NCBI GenBank assembly: GCA_903916595.1
Contig: CAIWXI010000137.1
Location: 1 to 64,000 of the forward strand
Length of the DNA: 64,000 bases
DNA from: an uncultured Bacteroidales bacterium
GTDB taxonomy: Bacteria; Bacteroidota; Bacteroidia; Bacteroidales; FEN-979
Reading direction: 5' to 3'
A model generated the notes under the pieces. That model was not told the DNA's origin, made no database searches, and was given only the letters and a program-made list of their open reading frames with translations. The position numbers were made by a program, and so were the translations under genes. Below, one piece after another: positions 24,390 through 34,282 of the stretch. Numbering within the stretch: the stretch's first letter is position 1; the number at the start of each line of letters is the position of its first letter.

Positions 24390-25682
24390 ATGAAAGTACT
24401 CATGTTTGGATGGGAGTTCCCTCCTCATATCACCGGTGGCCTTGGAACTGCATGTTTTGGACTTACAAAAGGTCTGGCAAAACATGGAGTGGAGGTTGTC
24501 TTCGTTGTGCCAAAGTCTTTCGGTGATGAGCCGCAGGAAGGCTTCAAGCTGATCAATGCTTCGGATATTGAACTGGATTTTACCCAGACTCTGACCCGGG
24601 AATTCCGCGAAAAGATCAGTTATATGGAAGTCGGATCCAATCTGGTCCCATACCTTGATCCGGAGGAATTTGAGCGATGGTATTCGGAAGAAGTGATTGA
24701 GAATAAACCTGAAACCCACTCGGTATACACCCGCAAATACCAGTTTTCGGGAAAGTATGGTTCTAATCTCATGGAGGAGGTGTCGCGCTATGCCCTTGTC
24801 GCTCTTTCAGTCGCCGCCAGTGTTGAGTACGACGTGATCCACGCGCACGACTGGCTTACATATGCTGCTGGTATCGCTGCAAAAAAGATCAGCGGAAAAC
24901 CTCTGGTTGTACACGTGCATGCCACTGAATTCGACCGTTCCGGAGAGAACGTGAACAAGGTTGTTTATGAAATCGAACGAAACGGCATGGAAGCAGCTGA
25001 CCGCGTTATCACGGTAAGCAACTTCACCCGTCAGATCGTTATTGAACGCTATGGCATTCCGGCCGAGAAAGTATTTACCGTGCATAACGCGGTGGAACCG
25101 GTTGACAAGCCTGATCAGGATGACGTAACCAAACATGTAAGAGAGAAGATTGTGACTTTCCTGGGCCGGGTGACTTACCAGAAGGGGCCGGATTATTTTG
25201 TTGAGGCTGCCCACAAGGTGCTTCAGCGTGATCCGAACGTTAGGTTTGTGATGGCCGGGTCGGGCGACCTGCTGAACAGGATGATCAGGCGAGTGGCTCA
25301 GCTTAAAATGGGTACCCGCTTTCATTTTACAGGATTCCTTGCAGGACCTGAGGTGGATCATATGTTTGCCATGAGCGATGTGTACGTGATGCCTTCCGTT
25401 TCAGAACCTTTCGGGATATCACCCCTGGAAGCCATGAGAACCAATGTTCCCGTGGTGATCTCGAAACAGTCGGGCGTCGCCGAAGTTCTGCAGCATGCAC
25501 TCAAAGTTGATTTCTGGGACATCGACGCTTTGGCCGATGCCATTTACGGTATTCTTCATTACGACGGATTACGAAAGATGTTTGCCAAATACGGGAAGTC
25601 GGAAGTCGACAGCCTTTTATGGGAGAACGCGGCATTAAAAGTTCTTGATATATATTACAATGCAACAGGGCATAACAAATAA
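24390..25682 (+). CDS. GT4-type glycogen synthase-like glycosyltransferase
   Basis: Encodes 430 residues. The N-terminal starch-synthase-like domain begins MKVLMFGWEFPPHITGGLGTA, with the nucleotide-sugar loop GGLG, and IHAHDW follows. The C-terminal GT-B domain has VTFLGRVTYQKGPDYFVEAA and the E-x7-E signature SEPFGISPLEAM. It is likely to add glucose to alpha-1,4 glucan chains from a nucleotide sugar, given its place between debranching enzyme and GH57 amylase. Related GT4 enzymes can also use other sugars, so the exact substrate is inferred from context. Translationally close to both neighbours. Confidence 0.88.
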   Translation: MKVLMFGWEFPPHITGGLGTACFGLTKGLAKHGVEVVFVVPKSFGDEPQEGFKLINASDIELDFTQTLTREFREKISYMEVGSNLVPYLDPEEFERWYSEEVIENKPETHSVYTRKYQFSGKYGSNLMEEVSRYALVALSVAASVEYDVIHAHDWLTYAAGIAAKKISGKPLVVHVHATEFDRSGENVNKVVYEIERNGMEAADRVITVSNFTRQIVIERYGIPAEKVFTVHNAVEPVDKPDQDDVTKHVREKIVTFLGRVTYQKGPDYFVEAAHKVLQRDPNVRFVMAGSGDLLNRMIRRVAQLKMGTRFHFTGFLAGPEVDHMFAMSDVYVMPSVSEPFGISPLEAMRTNVPVVISKQSGVAEVLQHALKVDFWDIDALADAIYGILHYDGLRKMFAKYGKSEVDSLLWENAALKVLDIYYNATGHNK

Positions 25683-25691
25683 TATAGATTT

Positions 25692-27029
25692 ATGAGGTCA
25701 GTATGTCTTTATTTTCAGGTTCATCAGCCATTCAGGCTAAGGACTTACAGGTTTTTTAACATCGGCCAGGATCACTACTATTACGATGATTATCAAAACC
25801 GTCATATTATCCGGAGAGTAGCGGAAAAGTGTTATTTGCCTGCTAATCGCATGATGCTTCAGCTCATCAATGAATTCGGAAAAGCATTCAAGATAAGCTA
25901 TTCGATATCGGGCACAGCTCTGGATCAGTTCGAGCAATACACGCCCGAAGTGATCGATAGTTTCCGAATGCTTGCTGCCACAGGCTGTGTAGAATTCATT
26001 TCCGAGACCGAATATCATTCCCTGGCTTGCCTGGGAAATGAGAAAGAGTTTATCCGTCAGGTGGAAATGCATACGCAGCGGATTGAAACGCTTTTTTCGC
26101 AGAAACCTCAAACGTTCAGGAACTCTGAGCTGATATACAGCGATTCTATCGGAGAAACTATTGGCAACATGGGTTTCCATACGATGCTTACTGAAGGGGC
26201 CAAACACATTCTTGGCTGGAAGAGCCCCAATTATATTTATTGCAACAACCTCAACCCCAAACTCAGGGTGTTGCTACGTAATTTCCGGCTGAGCGACGAT
26301 ATGTCGTTCCGTTTTTCTGAACAGAAATGGTCGGAATGGCCTCTTACGGCCGATAAATTCGTTGGATGGCTCAATACCATGGATCCGCATGAAGAAGTGT
26401 TAAACCTCTTCATGGATTATGAAACAATAGGTGAACATCAGCAGAAAGAAACCGGGATATTCGATTTCTTCTATCATTTGCCAAAAGCAGTATTTACCAA
26501 TTCCAATTTCAGCTTCGCAACTCCGGAAGAGCTTTACCAGAGGCTTCAGCCCATGGGCGCCATTTCGGTGCCTTATGCCATTTCATGGGCCGATGAAGAA
26601 AGAGACCTTACGGCCTGGAAAGGGAACGACCTGCAGGCTGAAGCTTTGTCGAAACTGTATTCCCTGTCTGATGACATATCAAAATGTAATGACCCGGTGA
26701 TCCTCCGCGACTGGGGTTATCTGCAGTCGAGCAATCACTTTTATTATATGTCGACTAAATGGTTCTCGGCAGGCGAGATTCATAAAAATTTTAACCCTTA
26801 TGGCTCGCCCTATGATGCTTTCATTAATTATATGAATGCCATCTCCGACTTTTCGATACGGGTTGAGGAATGCGTTAATGCAACCGGTAAGCTGACCGAT
26901 GAAACGACATCCGCAGAAAAACCAAAGAAAGTTAAGAAGGTAGTGAAATCATCCCCTAAGAAGGCTGCTACTGCAAAGAAATCTGCATCTGTGAAGAAAC
27001 CTGCATCTGTGAAGAAAGCAAAGAAATAA
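25692..27029 (+). CDS. GH57 alpha-amylase with Lys-rich C-terminal tail
   Basis: Encodes 445 residues. It belongs to glycoside hydrolase family 57, with the N-terminal motif HQPF, the nucleophile Glu146 in RNSELIYSD, and the acid/base Asp242 in LFMDYETIGEH. It should cleave or rearrange alpha-1,4 glucans. Third gene of the glycogen operon. Residues about 408-445 form an unusual tail of Lys, Ala, Ser, Pro and Val (KKVKKVV, SVKKPASVKK), not part of the catalytic fold, resembling histone H1-like or AlgP-like tails. The tail is in frame and followed by the stop, so it is not a frameshift artefact. It may mediate binding to polyanions or to glycogen granules. Confidence 0.92.
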   Translation: MRSVCLYFQVHQPFRLRTYRFFNIGQDHYYYDDYQNRHIIRRVAEKCYLPANRMMLQLINEFGKAFKISYSISGTALDQFEQYTPEVIDSFRMLAATGCVEFISETEYHSLACLGNEKEFIRQVEMHTQRIETLFSQKPQTFRNSELIYSDSIGETIGNMGFHTMLTEGAKHILGWKSPNYIYCNNLNPKLRVLLRNFRLSDDMSFRFSEQKWSEWPLTADKFVGWLNTMDPHEEVLNLFMDYETIGEHQQKETGIFDFFYHLPKAVFTNSNFSFATPEELYQRLQPMGAISVPYAISWADEERDLTAWKGNDLQAEALSKLYSLSDDISKCNDPVILRDWGYLQSSNHFYYMSTKWFSAGEIHKNFNPYGSPYDAFINYMNAISDFSIRVEECVNATGKLTDETTSAEKPKKVKKVVKSSPKKAATAKKSASVKKPASVKKAKK

Positions 27030-27054
27030 CTCGCGAACTAATTTATCATAAGCT

Positions 27055-30000
27055 GTGAAAGAAGAGTCAAAAATTGCGCCTGATTACGTTTTCGAAGTAA
27101 GCTGGGAAGTATGTAATAAAGTTGGAGAGATTCATACCGTGATCTCAACAAAATGCCTTACCATGGTTGAAGAACTAAGGGATAATTATATCCTAATCGG
27201 CCCTGACGTATGGAAGGAAACATACCAGAATCCTGACTTCCTCGAGGACCGCTTCCTTTATAAATCATGGAGGGAGAGAGCTGAAAGCGAAGGCCTGCGT
27301 ATTAAGATCGGGCGATGGAGTATCCCTGGAAAACCTCTCGTTTTTCTGATTGATTTTACTCCGTTCTTTTCGGAAAAGGATAAGATATTTTCACATTTCT
27401 GGGAACATTATAAGCTGGATTCCCTTACGGGAGGCTGGGATTATCTTGAGCCTGCGCTGTTCGGCTATGCTGCAGGCCAGGTGATCGAGAGTTTTTACAA
27501 CTATAATTTGTCTCACCACGACAAGATCATCAGCCACTTTCATGAATGGACCTGCGGCACCGGCCTTCTTTATATAAAGGAGAAAGTACCTCAGTCGGGA
27601 ACAGTATTTACAGCCCATTCCACCGTGATCGGAAGAAATATTGCAATAAACAATCTTCCGCTTTACAAAAATTTCGATCAGTATCATGCTGAATCCATTG
27701 CCAAACAGTTTGGAATTGTTTCAAAATACTCACTTGAAAAGTTAGCTGCAGCTGAAACTGATGTTCTTACTACTCTTTCTTCCCTGACTGATGATGAATG
27801 CAGGAATTTTCTTGGAAAACCCGCGGATGTTATTACACCAAACGGTTTTGAAGACAGTTTGGTTCCTGTAAAGGAAACCTATTATAAGAAAAGGGCAGAA
27901 GCCCGGAACAAATTGCTACAGGTTGCTGAAGCTTTGACTGGTCAGCCTGTTGCGAAAAGCAGTATTCTTCTCCTTACAAGTGGCCCGTATGAGCAGAAGA
28001 GCCGGGGGTATGATCTTTTTATTGAAGCCTTATCGAGGATCAACGCCCAGGCCCGGATACCCGAGACCGTGATTGCATTTATTATGGTTCCTACCGATGA
28101 ATCAGGACCGAGAAAGGAACTTCTGGAATGGATGTCGAGAAAAGACATCAACAGTCCGCGGTCGGAACAGTTTCTAACCCATGTGCTGAATGAGCCTGAC
28201 CATGACTGGATTCTTAAGAAACTTAAACAGAGTAAGATGCAGAACCGACCGGAAGATAAGGTCAAAGTGTTCTACGTGCCTTCTATTCTGAATGGGACCG
28301 ACGGAGTTTTCAACCTTTCTTACTATGACATCCTGGTTGGTTTTGACGGGACTATCTTTCCTTCATATTATGAGCCCTGGGGTTATTCTTCACAGGAGAG
28401 TCTTTCATTTCACATCCCAACGATAACCACAACCCTGACCGGATTCGGTCAATGGGTAAAGAATCTGTACCCGAATGTTAAGGATTCCATTGCTGTCATC
28501 AACAGGGATGATGACAATGACAGTGAAGTGATAGAGGAGATCGTAAAGACGGTTACGGGATGTGCTCTGAAGACCGAAAAAGAGATTATCAGGCTCAGAA
28601 TCAAAGCATATGAAATTTCAAGATCAGCATTGTGGGAGAATCTGATTTCATATTACCACGAAGCGTACAGTCTGGCCCTCGAAAAATCGCTGGGCCGTGG
28701 GGAGATGTACGCGGGAAAGCAGCCGCAGATCATTTCACCTTCGCCGAACACTATCTCGAATGTACGGCCTGATTGGAAAAAAGTACTGGTAAAGCAGAGG
28801 TTGCCGGAAAATCTGGCCAGCCTTGACCGAATTGCAAAGAACCTCTGGTGGTGCTGGCATTACGAGGGATCTGAACTGTTTGAGATGGTAAACCGTGAAA
28901 AGTGGTACGAACTTAAATTCAATCCCATCGCTTTGCTGGAATCTCTTTCATATAAAGAGCTGCAGGAACTCAGTCACAATGCGGAATTTGTTGCCCGGCT
29001 TGAAAAAGTCACGGCAAAGCTTGAAAACTACATGGCCAGGGGAGATGACAAACCCAGGGAGATGATAGCGTATTTCAGCATGGAATACGGGCTTCACGAC
29101 ACTATAAAGATTTTCTCGGGTGGTCTGGGTATGCTGGCTGGCGACTATCTTAAAGAAGCCAGTGATTCGAATGTGAACCTTGTAGGTATAGGCCTTTTAT
29201 ACAGGTACGGCTATTTTATGCAGACTCTCAACCTGGCCGGGGATCAGATTGCCAACTATACTCCCCAGAAGTTTTCACAGCTTCCGATCATGCCCGTATA
29301 TGATGAGGCCGGCAACTGGCTGAAGATTTTATTTGCCCTGCCCGGCAGGAACCTGTATGCCAAGATCTGGAGAGTGGATGTGGGAAGGATCCCCTTGTTC
29401 CTGCTCGATACCGATATTGAGGAAAACGATGATAGTTACCGCAGCATCACTCATCAGTTATATGGTGGTGATCTGGAGAACCGTATCCGCCAGGAAATCG
29501 TTCTGGGGATTGGAGGTATCAGGCTTCTGGATCTTCTCAAAATAAAACCTGATGTATATCACAGCAACGAAGGCCATTCTGCTTTTATTGGCCTTGAAAG
29601 GCTGCGTAAGCTGATACAGAATGAGAAGCTTACTTTTGTTCAGGCCATGGAAGTTGTACGATCATCTACTTTGTTTACAACACATACGCCTGTCCCTGCC
29701 GGACATGATGCTTTTCCGGAAGATATGATGAGAAGATATTTCTCTCATTATCCTGATCTTCTTAATATCAAATGGGAACAGTTACTGAACCTCGGCAGGA
29801 TGGTCGACAATAATCCTGATGAAAAATTTTCGATGAGTGTGCTCGCGGCCAAGTGCTCCCAGGAGATCAACGGGGTAAGCAGGATCCACGGACGCGTTAC
29901 AAAGGATCTGTTTCAGCCGTTGTATCCGGGCTATTATGCCAGTGAGTTGCATATCGGATATGTAACGAACGGGGTTCATTATCCTACCTGGACTGCTAAA

Positions 30001-31302
30001 TCATGGCAGCAACTTTATAAGAAAACATTCGGTGAGGGTTTCCTGAATGACCAGTCAAATCCTGAATACTGGAGAAAGATTCAGAATGTTGACGATAGTG
30101 TAATCTGGCAAACACGTCAGAAACAGAAAGACCAGCTTACCGAATTCCTGCATCAGCGGTTATATGTTAATATGACAGGACGGCATGAGAATCCAAAGCT
30201 TATCTTTCAGATGAGGGAAGCAGCCCGTCCGCAGGCCCTTACTATTGGCTTTGCCCGAAGGTTCGCAACCTATAAACGGGCTCATCTGCTGTTTTCCAAC
30301 CTCGACCGCCTTGGCCGGATTGTAAATAATACAGAAAAACCTGTACGCTTTTTGTTCGCAGGAAAAGCCCATCCGAACGATAAAGCAGGGCAGGACCTGA
30401 TAAAAAGGATTATTGAAGTTTCGAGGATGCCTGCTTTCCTTGGCAAGATCATGTTCATTGAAAATTATGACATGGAACTTGCCAAATACCTTATAAGGGG
30501 AGTGGATATATGGCTTAATACACCGACCAGACCTCTGGAGGCCTCTGGGACAAGTGGAGAGAAGGCCGTGATGAACGGTGTTGTTAATTTTAGTGTCCTC
30601 GACGGATGGTGGGCCGAAGGGTACCGGGCCGATGCAGGCTGGGCCTTGCAGGAAGAGGCAACGTACGATAATCCGGCATTCCAGGATGACCTTGACGCAG
30701 AAGTAATTTATTCTATACTCGAAGAGGAGATCGTACCTATTTACTACGACAGGGATTCTAATGGGATACCGGTAAAATGGATATCCTACATAAAAAATAC
30801 TATTGCCGAGATAGCGCCTCATTTTACCATGAAACGGCAGCTCGACGACTACTATCGTCAATACTATTCCAAACTGTTTAAAAGGTCAAGGATCATAACG
30901 GGTAAAAATTATGAAATGGCCCGGCATATCGCTTCATGGAAAAGGAAAGTTCTGAGAGGATGGGATGGTATCGAGATCGTTTCACAGAAAACCCCGTATT
31001 CGGAACAGAAACCATTGTCGCTGGGTGATGTTTTTTCTGCCGAGATCATTCTTAATCTTAACGAATTGTCTGCAACCGACGTGGGTATTGAAGTCCTGTT
31101 CGGGCGGAAACTCAATGATCTTGTTGAAACTCCAATATTTATTGAAGAAATGAACCTGTCGAGGTCAGAGAAAAATATCGCTGTGTTTGAATGTAATATT
31201 CCGATCAACGAGGCAGGGGTTTATGACTTCGCTTTCCGCCTCTTCCCGAAGAGTCCATTATTGCCGCACAGGCAGGACTTTGCGTTGGTGAAATGGATCT
31301 AG
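27055..31302 (+). CDS. Glycogen synthase (GT3) / alpha-glucan phosphorylase (GT35) fusion
   Basis: Encodes 1415 residues from a GTG start. Residues about 8-560 are a eukaryote-type GT3 glycogen synthase: FEVSWEVCNKVGEIHTV, FTAHSTVIGRNI, ITPNGFED and the E-x7-E region PSYYEPWGYSSQES. Residues about 580-1400 are an alpha-glucan phosphorylase: LPENLASLDRIAKNLWWCW (DUF3417 front), YFSMEYGLHDTIKIFSGGLGMLAGD, and the PLP lysine Lys1170 in EASGTSGEKAVMNG. The first half builds and the second half breaks alpha-1,4 chains (releasing glucose-1-phosphate). Fusions of this general length are known in Bacteroidetes under alpha-glucan family phosphorylase. Last gene of the operon. Confidence 0.93.
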   Translation: MKEESKIAPDYVFEVSWEVCNKVGEIHTVISTKCLTMVEELRDNYILIGPDVWKETYQNPDFLEDRFLYKSWRERAESEGLRIKIGRWSIPGKPLVFLIDFTPFFSEKDKIFSHFWEHYKLDSLTGGWDYLEPALFGYAAGQVIESFYNYNLSHHDKIISHFHEWTCGTGLLYIKEKVPQSGTVFTAHSTVIGRNIAINNLPLYKNFDQYHAESIAKQFGIVSKYSLEKLAAAETDVLTTLSSLTDDECRNFLGKPADVITPNGFEDSLVPVKETYYKKRAEARNKLLQVAEALTGQPVAKSSILLLTSGPYEQKSRGYDLFIEALSRINAQARIPETVIAFIMVPTDESGPRKELLEWMSRKDINSPRSEQFLTHVLNEPDHDWILKKLKQSKMQNRPEDKVKVFYVPSILNGTDGVFNLSYYDILVGFDGTIFPSYYEPWGYSSQESLSFHIPTITTTLTGFGQWVKNLYPNVKDSIAVINRDDDNDSEVIEEIVKTVTGCALKTEKEIIRLRIKAYEISRSALWENLISYYHEAYSLALEKSLGRGEMYAGKQPQIISPSPNTISNVRPDWKKVLVKQRLPENLASLDRIAKNLWWCWHYEGSELFEMVNREKWYELKFNPIALLESLSYKELQELSHNAEFVARLEKVTAKLENYMARGDDKPREMIAYFSMEYGLHDTIKIFSGGLGMLAGDYLKEASDSNVNLVGIGLLYRYGYFMQTLNLAGDQIANYTPQKFSQLPIMPVYDEAGNWLKILFALPGRNLYAKIWRVDVGRIPLFLLDTDIEENDDSYRSITHQLYGGDLENRIRQEIVLGIGGIRLLDLLKIKPDVYHSNEGHSAFIGLERLRKLIQNEKLTFVQAMEVVRSSTLFTTHTPVPAGHDAFPEDMMRRYFSHYPDLLNIKWEQLLNLGRMVDNNPDEKFSMSVLAAKCSQEINGVSRIHGRVTKDLFQPLYPGYYASELHIGYVTNGVHYPTWTAKSWQQLYKKTFGEGFLNDQSNPEYWRKIQNVDDSVIWQTRQKQKDQLTEFLHQRLYVNMTGRHENPKLIFQMREAARPQALTIGFARRFATYKRAHLLFSNLDRLGRIVNNTEKPVRFLFAGKAHPNDKAGQDLIKRIIEVSRMPAFLGKIMFIENYDMELAKYLIRGVDIWLNTPTRPLEASGTSGEKAVMNGVVNFSVLDGWWAEGYRADAGWALQEEATYDNPAFQDDLDAEVIYSILEEEIVPIYYDRDSNGIPVKWISYIKNTIAEIAPHFTMKRQLDDYYRQYYSKLFKRSRIITGKNYEMARHIASWKRKVLRGWDGIEIVSQKTPYSEQKPLSLGDVFSAEIILNLNELSATDVGIEVLFGRKLNDLVETPIFIEEMNLSRSEKNIAVFECNIPINEAGVYDFAFRLFPKSPLLPHRQDFALVKWI

Positions 31303-31310
31303 GGAAGAAC

Positions 31311-31420
31311 GATGTACGATGTACGATGTACGATGTACGATGTACGATGTACGATGTACGATGTACGATGTACGATGTACGATGTACGATGTACGATGTA
31401 CGATGTACGATGTACGATGT
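31311..31420. repeat. GATGTAC 7-bp tandem array
   Basis: About 15.7 uninterrupted copies of GATGTAC begin 8 bases after the stop of the synthase/phosphorylase gene and end 27 bases before fabG. The units are identical, so the array is likely variable in copy number. Confidence 0.95.
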
Positions 31421-31447
31421 AATTAGATTAATAATAAACATTAAAGC

Positions 31448-32194
31448 ATGAAATTACTTGAAGGAAAGACAGCCCTGATAACCGGTGCAAACCGGGGTAT
31501 CGGCAGGGCCATCGCAAAATGTTTTGCCCGTAACGGAGGGAATGTCGCATTTTCTGATATTGCATATGATGAAAATTCGGTCTCTCTCGAGGAAGAGCTT
31601 AGAAATCTGGGTGTAAATGCCAGAGGCTATGCATCCGATGCAGGTTCATTTACCGATAGTGAGCAACTGGTTAATTCTGTGGTTGCTGATTTCGGGGCCC
31701 TGCACATTTTGGTGAATAATGCAGGGATAACCCGCGATAATCTGCTTCTTCGTCTTTCAGAATCAGATTGGGACCTGGTCGTAAAAGTCAATCTTAAATC
31801 TGTTTTTAACCTTACGAAAGCCGTTCAGAGGCAGATGATCAAACAGCGTAACGGATCGGTGATCAATATGAGTTCCGTGGTTGGGATCGAAGGCAATTTC
31901 GGACAGTCGAACTACTCGGCTTCAAAAGCCGGGATCATAGGATTTACCAAATCAGTAGCCATGGAGCTTGGCTCACGAAATATTCGCGTGAATGCAATTG
32001 CACCCGGGTTCATTGAGACCGAGATGACTTCGAGACTGCCCGATGAGATAAGGAAAGAGTGGATAGAGGATATTCCCCTGAAGCGTGGCGGAACACCCGA
32101 TGATGTGGCTAAACTTGCTTTATTCCTGGCTTCGGACCTGTCGGAATATATCACAGGTCAGGTGATCAGTGTCTGTGGCGGACTTCATACCTGA
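31448..32194 (+). CDS. fabG: 3-oxoacyl-[ACP] reductase
   Basis: Encodes 248 residues. It is a classical short-chain dehydrogenase, with TGANRGIG cofactor motif, NNAG, the catalytic Ser in NMSSV and Tyr/Lys in YSASK, and PGFIETEM after it. In fatty-acid synthesis FabG reduces 3-oxoacyl-ACP with NADPH. Because the gene stands apart from other fab genes, another SDR substrate is possible, but length and motifs are typical of FabG. It is 12 bases upstream of the vWA gene. Confidence 0.88.
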   Translation: MKLLEGKTALITGANRGIGRAIAKCFARNGGNVAFSDIAYDENSVSLEEELRNLGVNARGYASDAGSFTDSEQLVNSVVADFGALHILVNNAGITRDNLLLRLSESDWDLVVKVNLKSVFNLTKAVQRQMIKQRNGSVINMSSVVGIEGNFGQSNYSASKAGIIGFTKSVAMELGSRNIRVNAIAPGFIETEMTSRLPDEIRKEWIEDIPLKRGGTPDDVAKLALFLASDLSEYITGQVISVCGGLHT

Positions 32195-32206
32195 CAGCAG
32201 TAACGT

Positions 32207-34279
32207 GTGAGCCTTTTAACAGAATTTCCTTTATGGTTTCTGCTTTTCTGCTTCCTGGCCGGGGCATTATTTTCATTTGGACTTTATTTCAGGAAAACCA
32301 GAAACCCTGAGAATTCAGCGCTTCTGATTGTTTTAATCCTGCTCAGGTTTCTGTCGGTCAGCCTGATTACTTTCCTTTTACTCACACCCCTTATACGCAG
32401 AACTGTCAGACAGATTGAAAAACCCATCATTGCTATAGGTATTGACGGTTCGCAATCGGTTGTTTCATCGGCCGATTCCGTTGCCGTGAGAAACAACCTC
32501 AGCCGCGATATTGAAAACCTCAGCCGGGAATTGTCCGGGCGGTTCGAGGTAGCTGTATATACGTTTGGGCAGACTTTTTCGCAAGGACTGCCTAAAGATT
32601 TCAATGGAAACCGCACCGATATTTCGGGGTTTTTCAATGAGCTGGGCAGCAGGTATGTAAACCGGAATCTGGGGGCGGTGATCATTGCCTCCGATGGGAT
32701 TAATAACAAGGGGACTAATCCCTGGTATGCCATACAGAAGCTGAATGTTCCTGTATATTCCGTGGCACTAGGCGACACATCATTAAAAAGGGATATGTAT
32801 ATCAGGCATATCGATGTTAGCCGGCAGGTATATCTTAACGATCAGTTTCCTTTTGAGATCATGGCCGGGATGGATCAGTACGCGGGTAAGGAAACCAGGC
32901 TGATCATAAGACATTCAGGACTTGTTGTTTTCTCGAAAAATATCACGGCCTATAATGACCATTCCATTTTAAGAATAAGCGGGGCGCTGCAATCCAAAGA
33001 AAAAGGAATTCAGAAATATTCAGTTGAAATTGAAAGCCCCGGTGATGAATTCAACCGGACTAACAATACCCGTGATTTTTATGTTGAAGTGCTTGAGACC
33101 AGGATACGTGTTGCTTTGGTATACGAAAGTCCTCACCCTGATATTGCTGCTATTGTAAGCGCTCTGGGAGGGACTGCGAAATTTGAAGTTTCACAACTCA
33201 AACCTTCGGAGCTTCAGAATGGGAAGAAAGAATATGATCTCTATATTTTTTACCAGCTTCCGTCGGTTGCGGGAATGACTGATATTTCGAGGCTTTTGCC
33301 GGATGGCAAGCCTGCCCTGTTTGTACTCGGAAGTCAGACTGATCTCTCGGGATTCAACAGGCTCAAGACAGGTCTGGTCATCAATTCCCAGAGGAAGACC
33401 ATGACCGATATTCAGCCTATTCTTAACCCCGATTTTTCCTTGTTTCGTTTTGACAGGGAATTCTCGGCTGTTATATCCGAATTCCCTCCGCTTCAATGCC
33501 CTTCTGGAGTTTTTGAGACAGGCATTATGGCCGATGTGCTGTGTTTTCAGAAAATAGGAAATGTGAACACGAAATATCCGTTGTTACTGTTCTTCGATTT
33601 GCCGGCCCGCAAGACCGGTGTCATAGCGGGCGAGAACCTATGGAGGTGGAGAATATCTGATTATATTCAGAAATCTGATTTCAGGCTCTTTGATGAGATG
33701 ATTACGAGCATCGTCCAATATTTATCGGTAAAAACCGATCCAAGTCCGTTCCGGATAACAGTAAAAAGCAGGATAGATGAAGGGGATCCCCTGGAGTTCG
33801 ATGCAGTGCTTTTTAACCCGGGCCATGAGCTTGTTAATGATCCGGACGTGATGCTCGAATTGAAAAACGAAGCAGGAAAAAGCTATCCATATAGCTTTAC
33901 ACGTACCGAAAAAGGCTATTACCTTAACGCTGGCTATTTTCCTGCAGGCAACTACACGTACGAAGCCACGGTGAAAACGGCCCAGGCCGTTTATAAAAAG
34001 CAGGGCCATATGAGTATAACCCCAATGGATATCGAGCTTATGAACCTGGTGGCCGACCATGCCCTGCTCAATAAATTATCGTCGCGATATAATGCAAAGG
34101 TTGTCAGCCAGAAAAATATTACGGAACTCCCGGAACTGCTTAAGAAACGAGTCGACTTAAAATCAATCATTCATCTTCAGAGAAAGTATACTGAACTTGC
34201 CGGGGAGTGGTGGCTGTTTCTAATTATCCTTATCATGCTATTCGCCGAGTGGGCTATCAGCAAGAGAAACGGTTTGTAG
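32207..34279 (+). CDS. vWA-domain membrane protein
   Basis: Encodes 690 residues from a GTG start. Two membrane helices lie near the N-terminus (about 8-26 and 38-63) and one at the C-terminus (WWLFLIILIMLFAEWAI). Between them is a vWA-like domain with a MIDAS-type DGSQS (Asp80, Ser82, Ser84) and SDGINNKG, then beta-rich domains likely in the periplasm. It resembles the BatA/BatB-neighbour membrane proteins of Bacteroidetes without being one of them. It is 12 bases after fabG and converges on the ABC permease with a 3-base gap. Function unknown; an envelope-assembly role is only a guess. Confidence 0.75.
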   Translation: MSLLTEFPLWFLLFCFLAGALFSFGLYFRKTRNPENSALLIVLILLRFLSVSLITFLLLTPLIRRTVRQIEKPIIAIGIDGSQSVVSSADSVAVRNNLSRDIENLSRELSGRFEVAVYTFGQTFSQGLPKDFNGNRTDISGFFNELGSRYVNRNLGAVIIASDGINNKGTNPWYAIQKLNVPVYSVALGDTSLKRDMYIRHIDVSRQVYLNDQFPFEIMAGMDQYAGKETRLIIRHSGLVVFSKNITAYNDHSILRISGALQSKEKGIQKYSVEIESPGDEFNRTNNTRDFYVEVLETRIRVALVYESPHPDIAAIVSALGGTAKFEVSQLKPSELQNGKKEYDLYIFYQLPSVAGMTDISRLLPDGKPALFVLGSQTDLSGFNRLKTGLVINSQRKTMTDIQPILNPDFSLFRFDREFSAVISEFPPLQCPSGVFETGIMADVLCFQKIGNVNTKYPLLLFFDLPARKTGVIAGENLWRWRISDYIQKSDFRLFDEMITSIVQYLSVKTDPSPFRITVKSRIDEGDPLEFDAVLFNPGHELVNDPDVMLELKNEAGKSYPYSFTRTEKGYYLNAGYFPAGNYTYEATVKTAQAVYKKQGHMSITPMDIELMNLVADHALLNKLSSRYNAKVVSQKNITELPELLKKRVDLKSIIHLQRKYTELAGEWWLFLIILIMLFAEWAISKRNGL

Positions 34280-34282
34280 ACG

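Noticed and set aside
30160..30861. 233-codon minus-strand frame opposite the phosphorylase domain
   Set aside because: The opposite strand carries the PLP-lysine region of GT35; the minus translation has no recognisable domain.
31311..31420. CRISPR array
   Set aside because: Units are 7 bp without spacers and there are no cas genes; it is a simple tandem repeat. The same applies to 44176-44259.
31205..31441. Minus-strand frame with SYIVHRT repeats
   Set aside because: It is only the translation of the GATGTAC tandem array plus the end of the phosphorylase gene.
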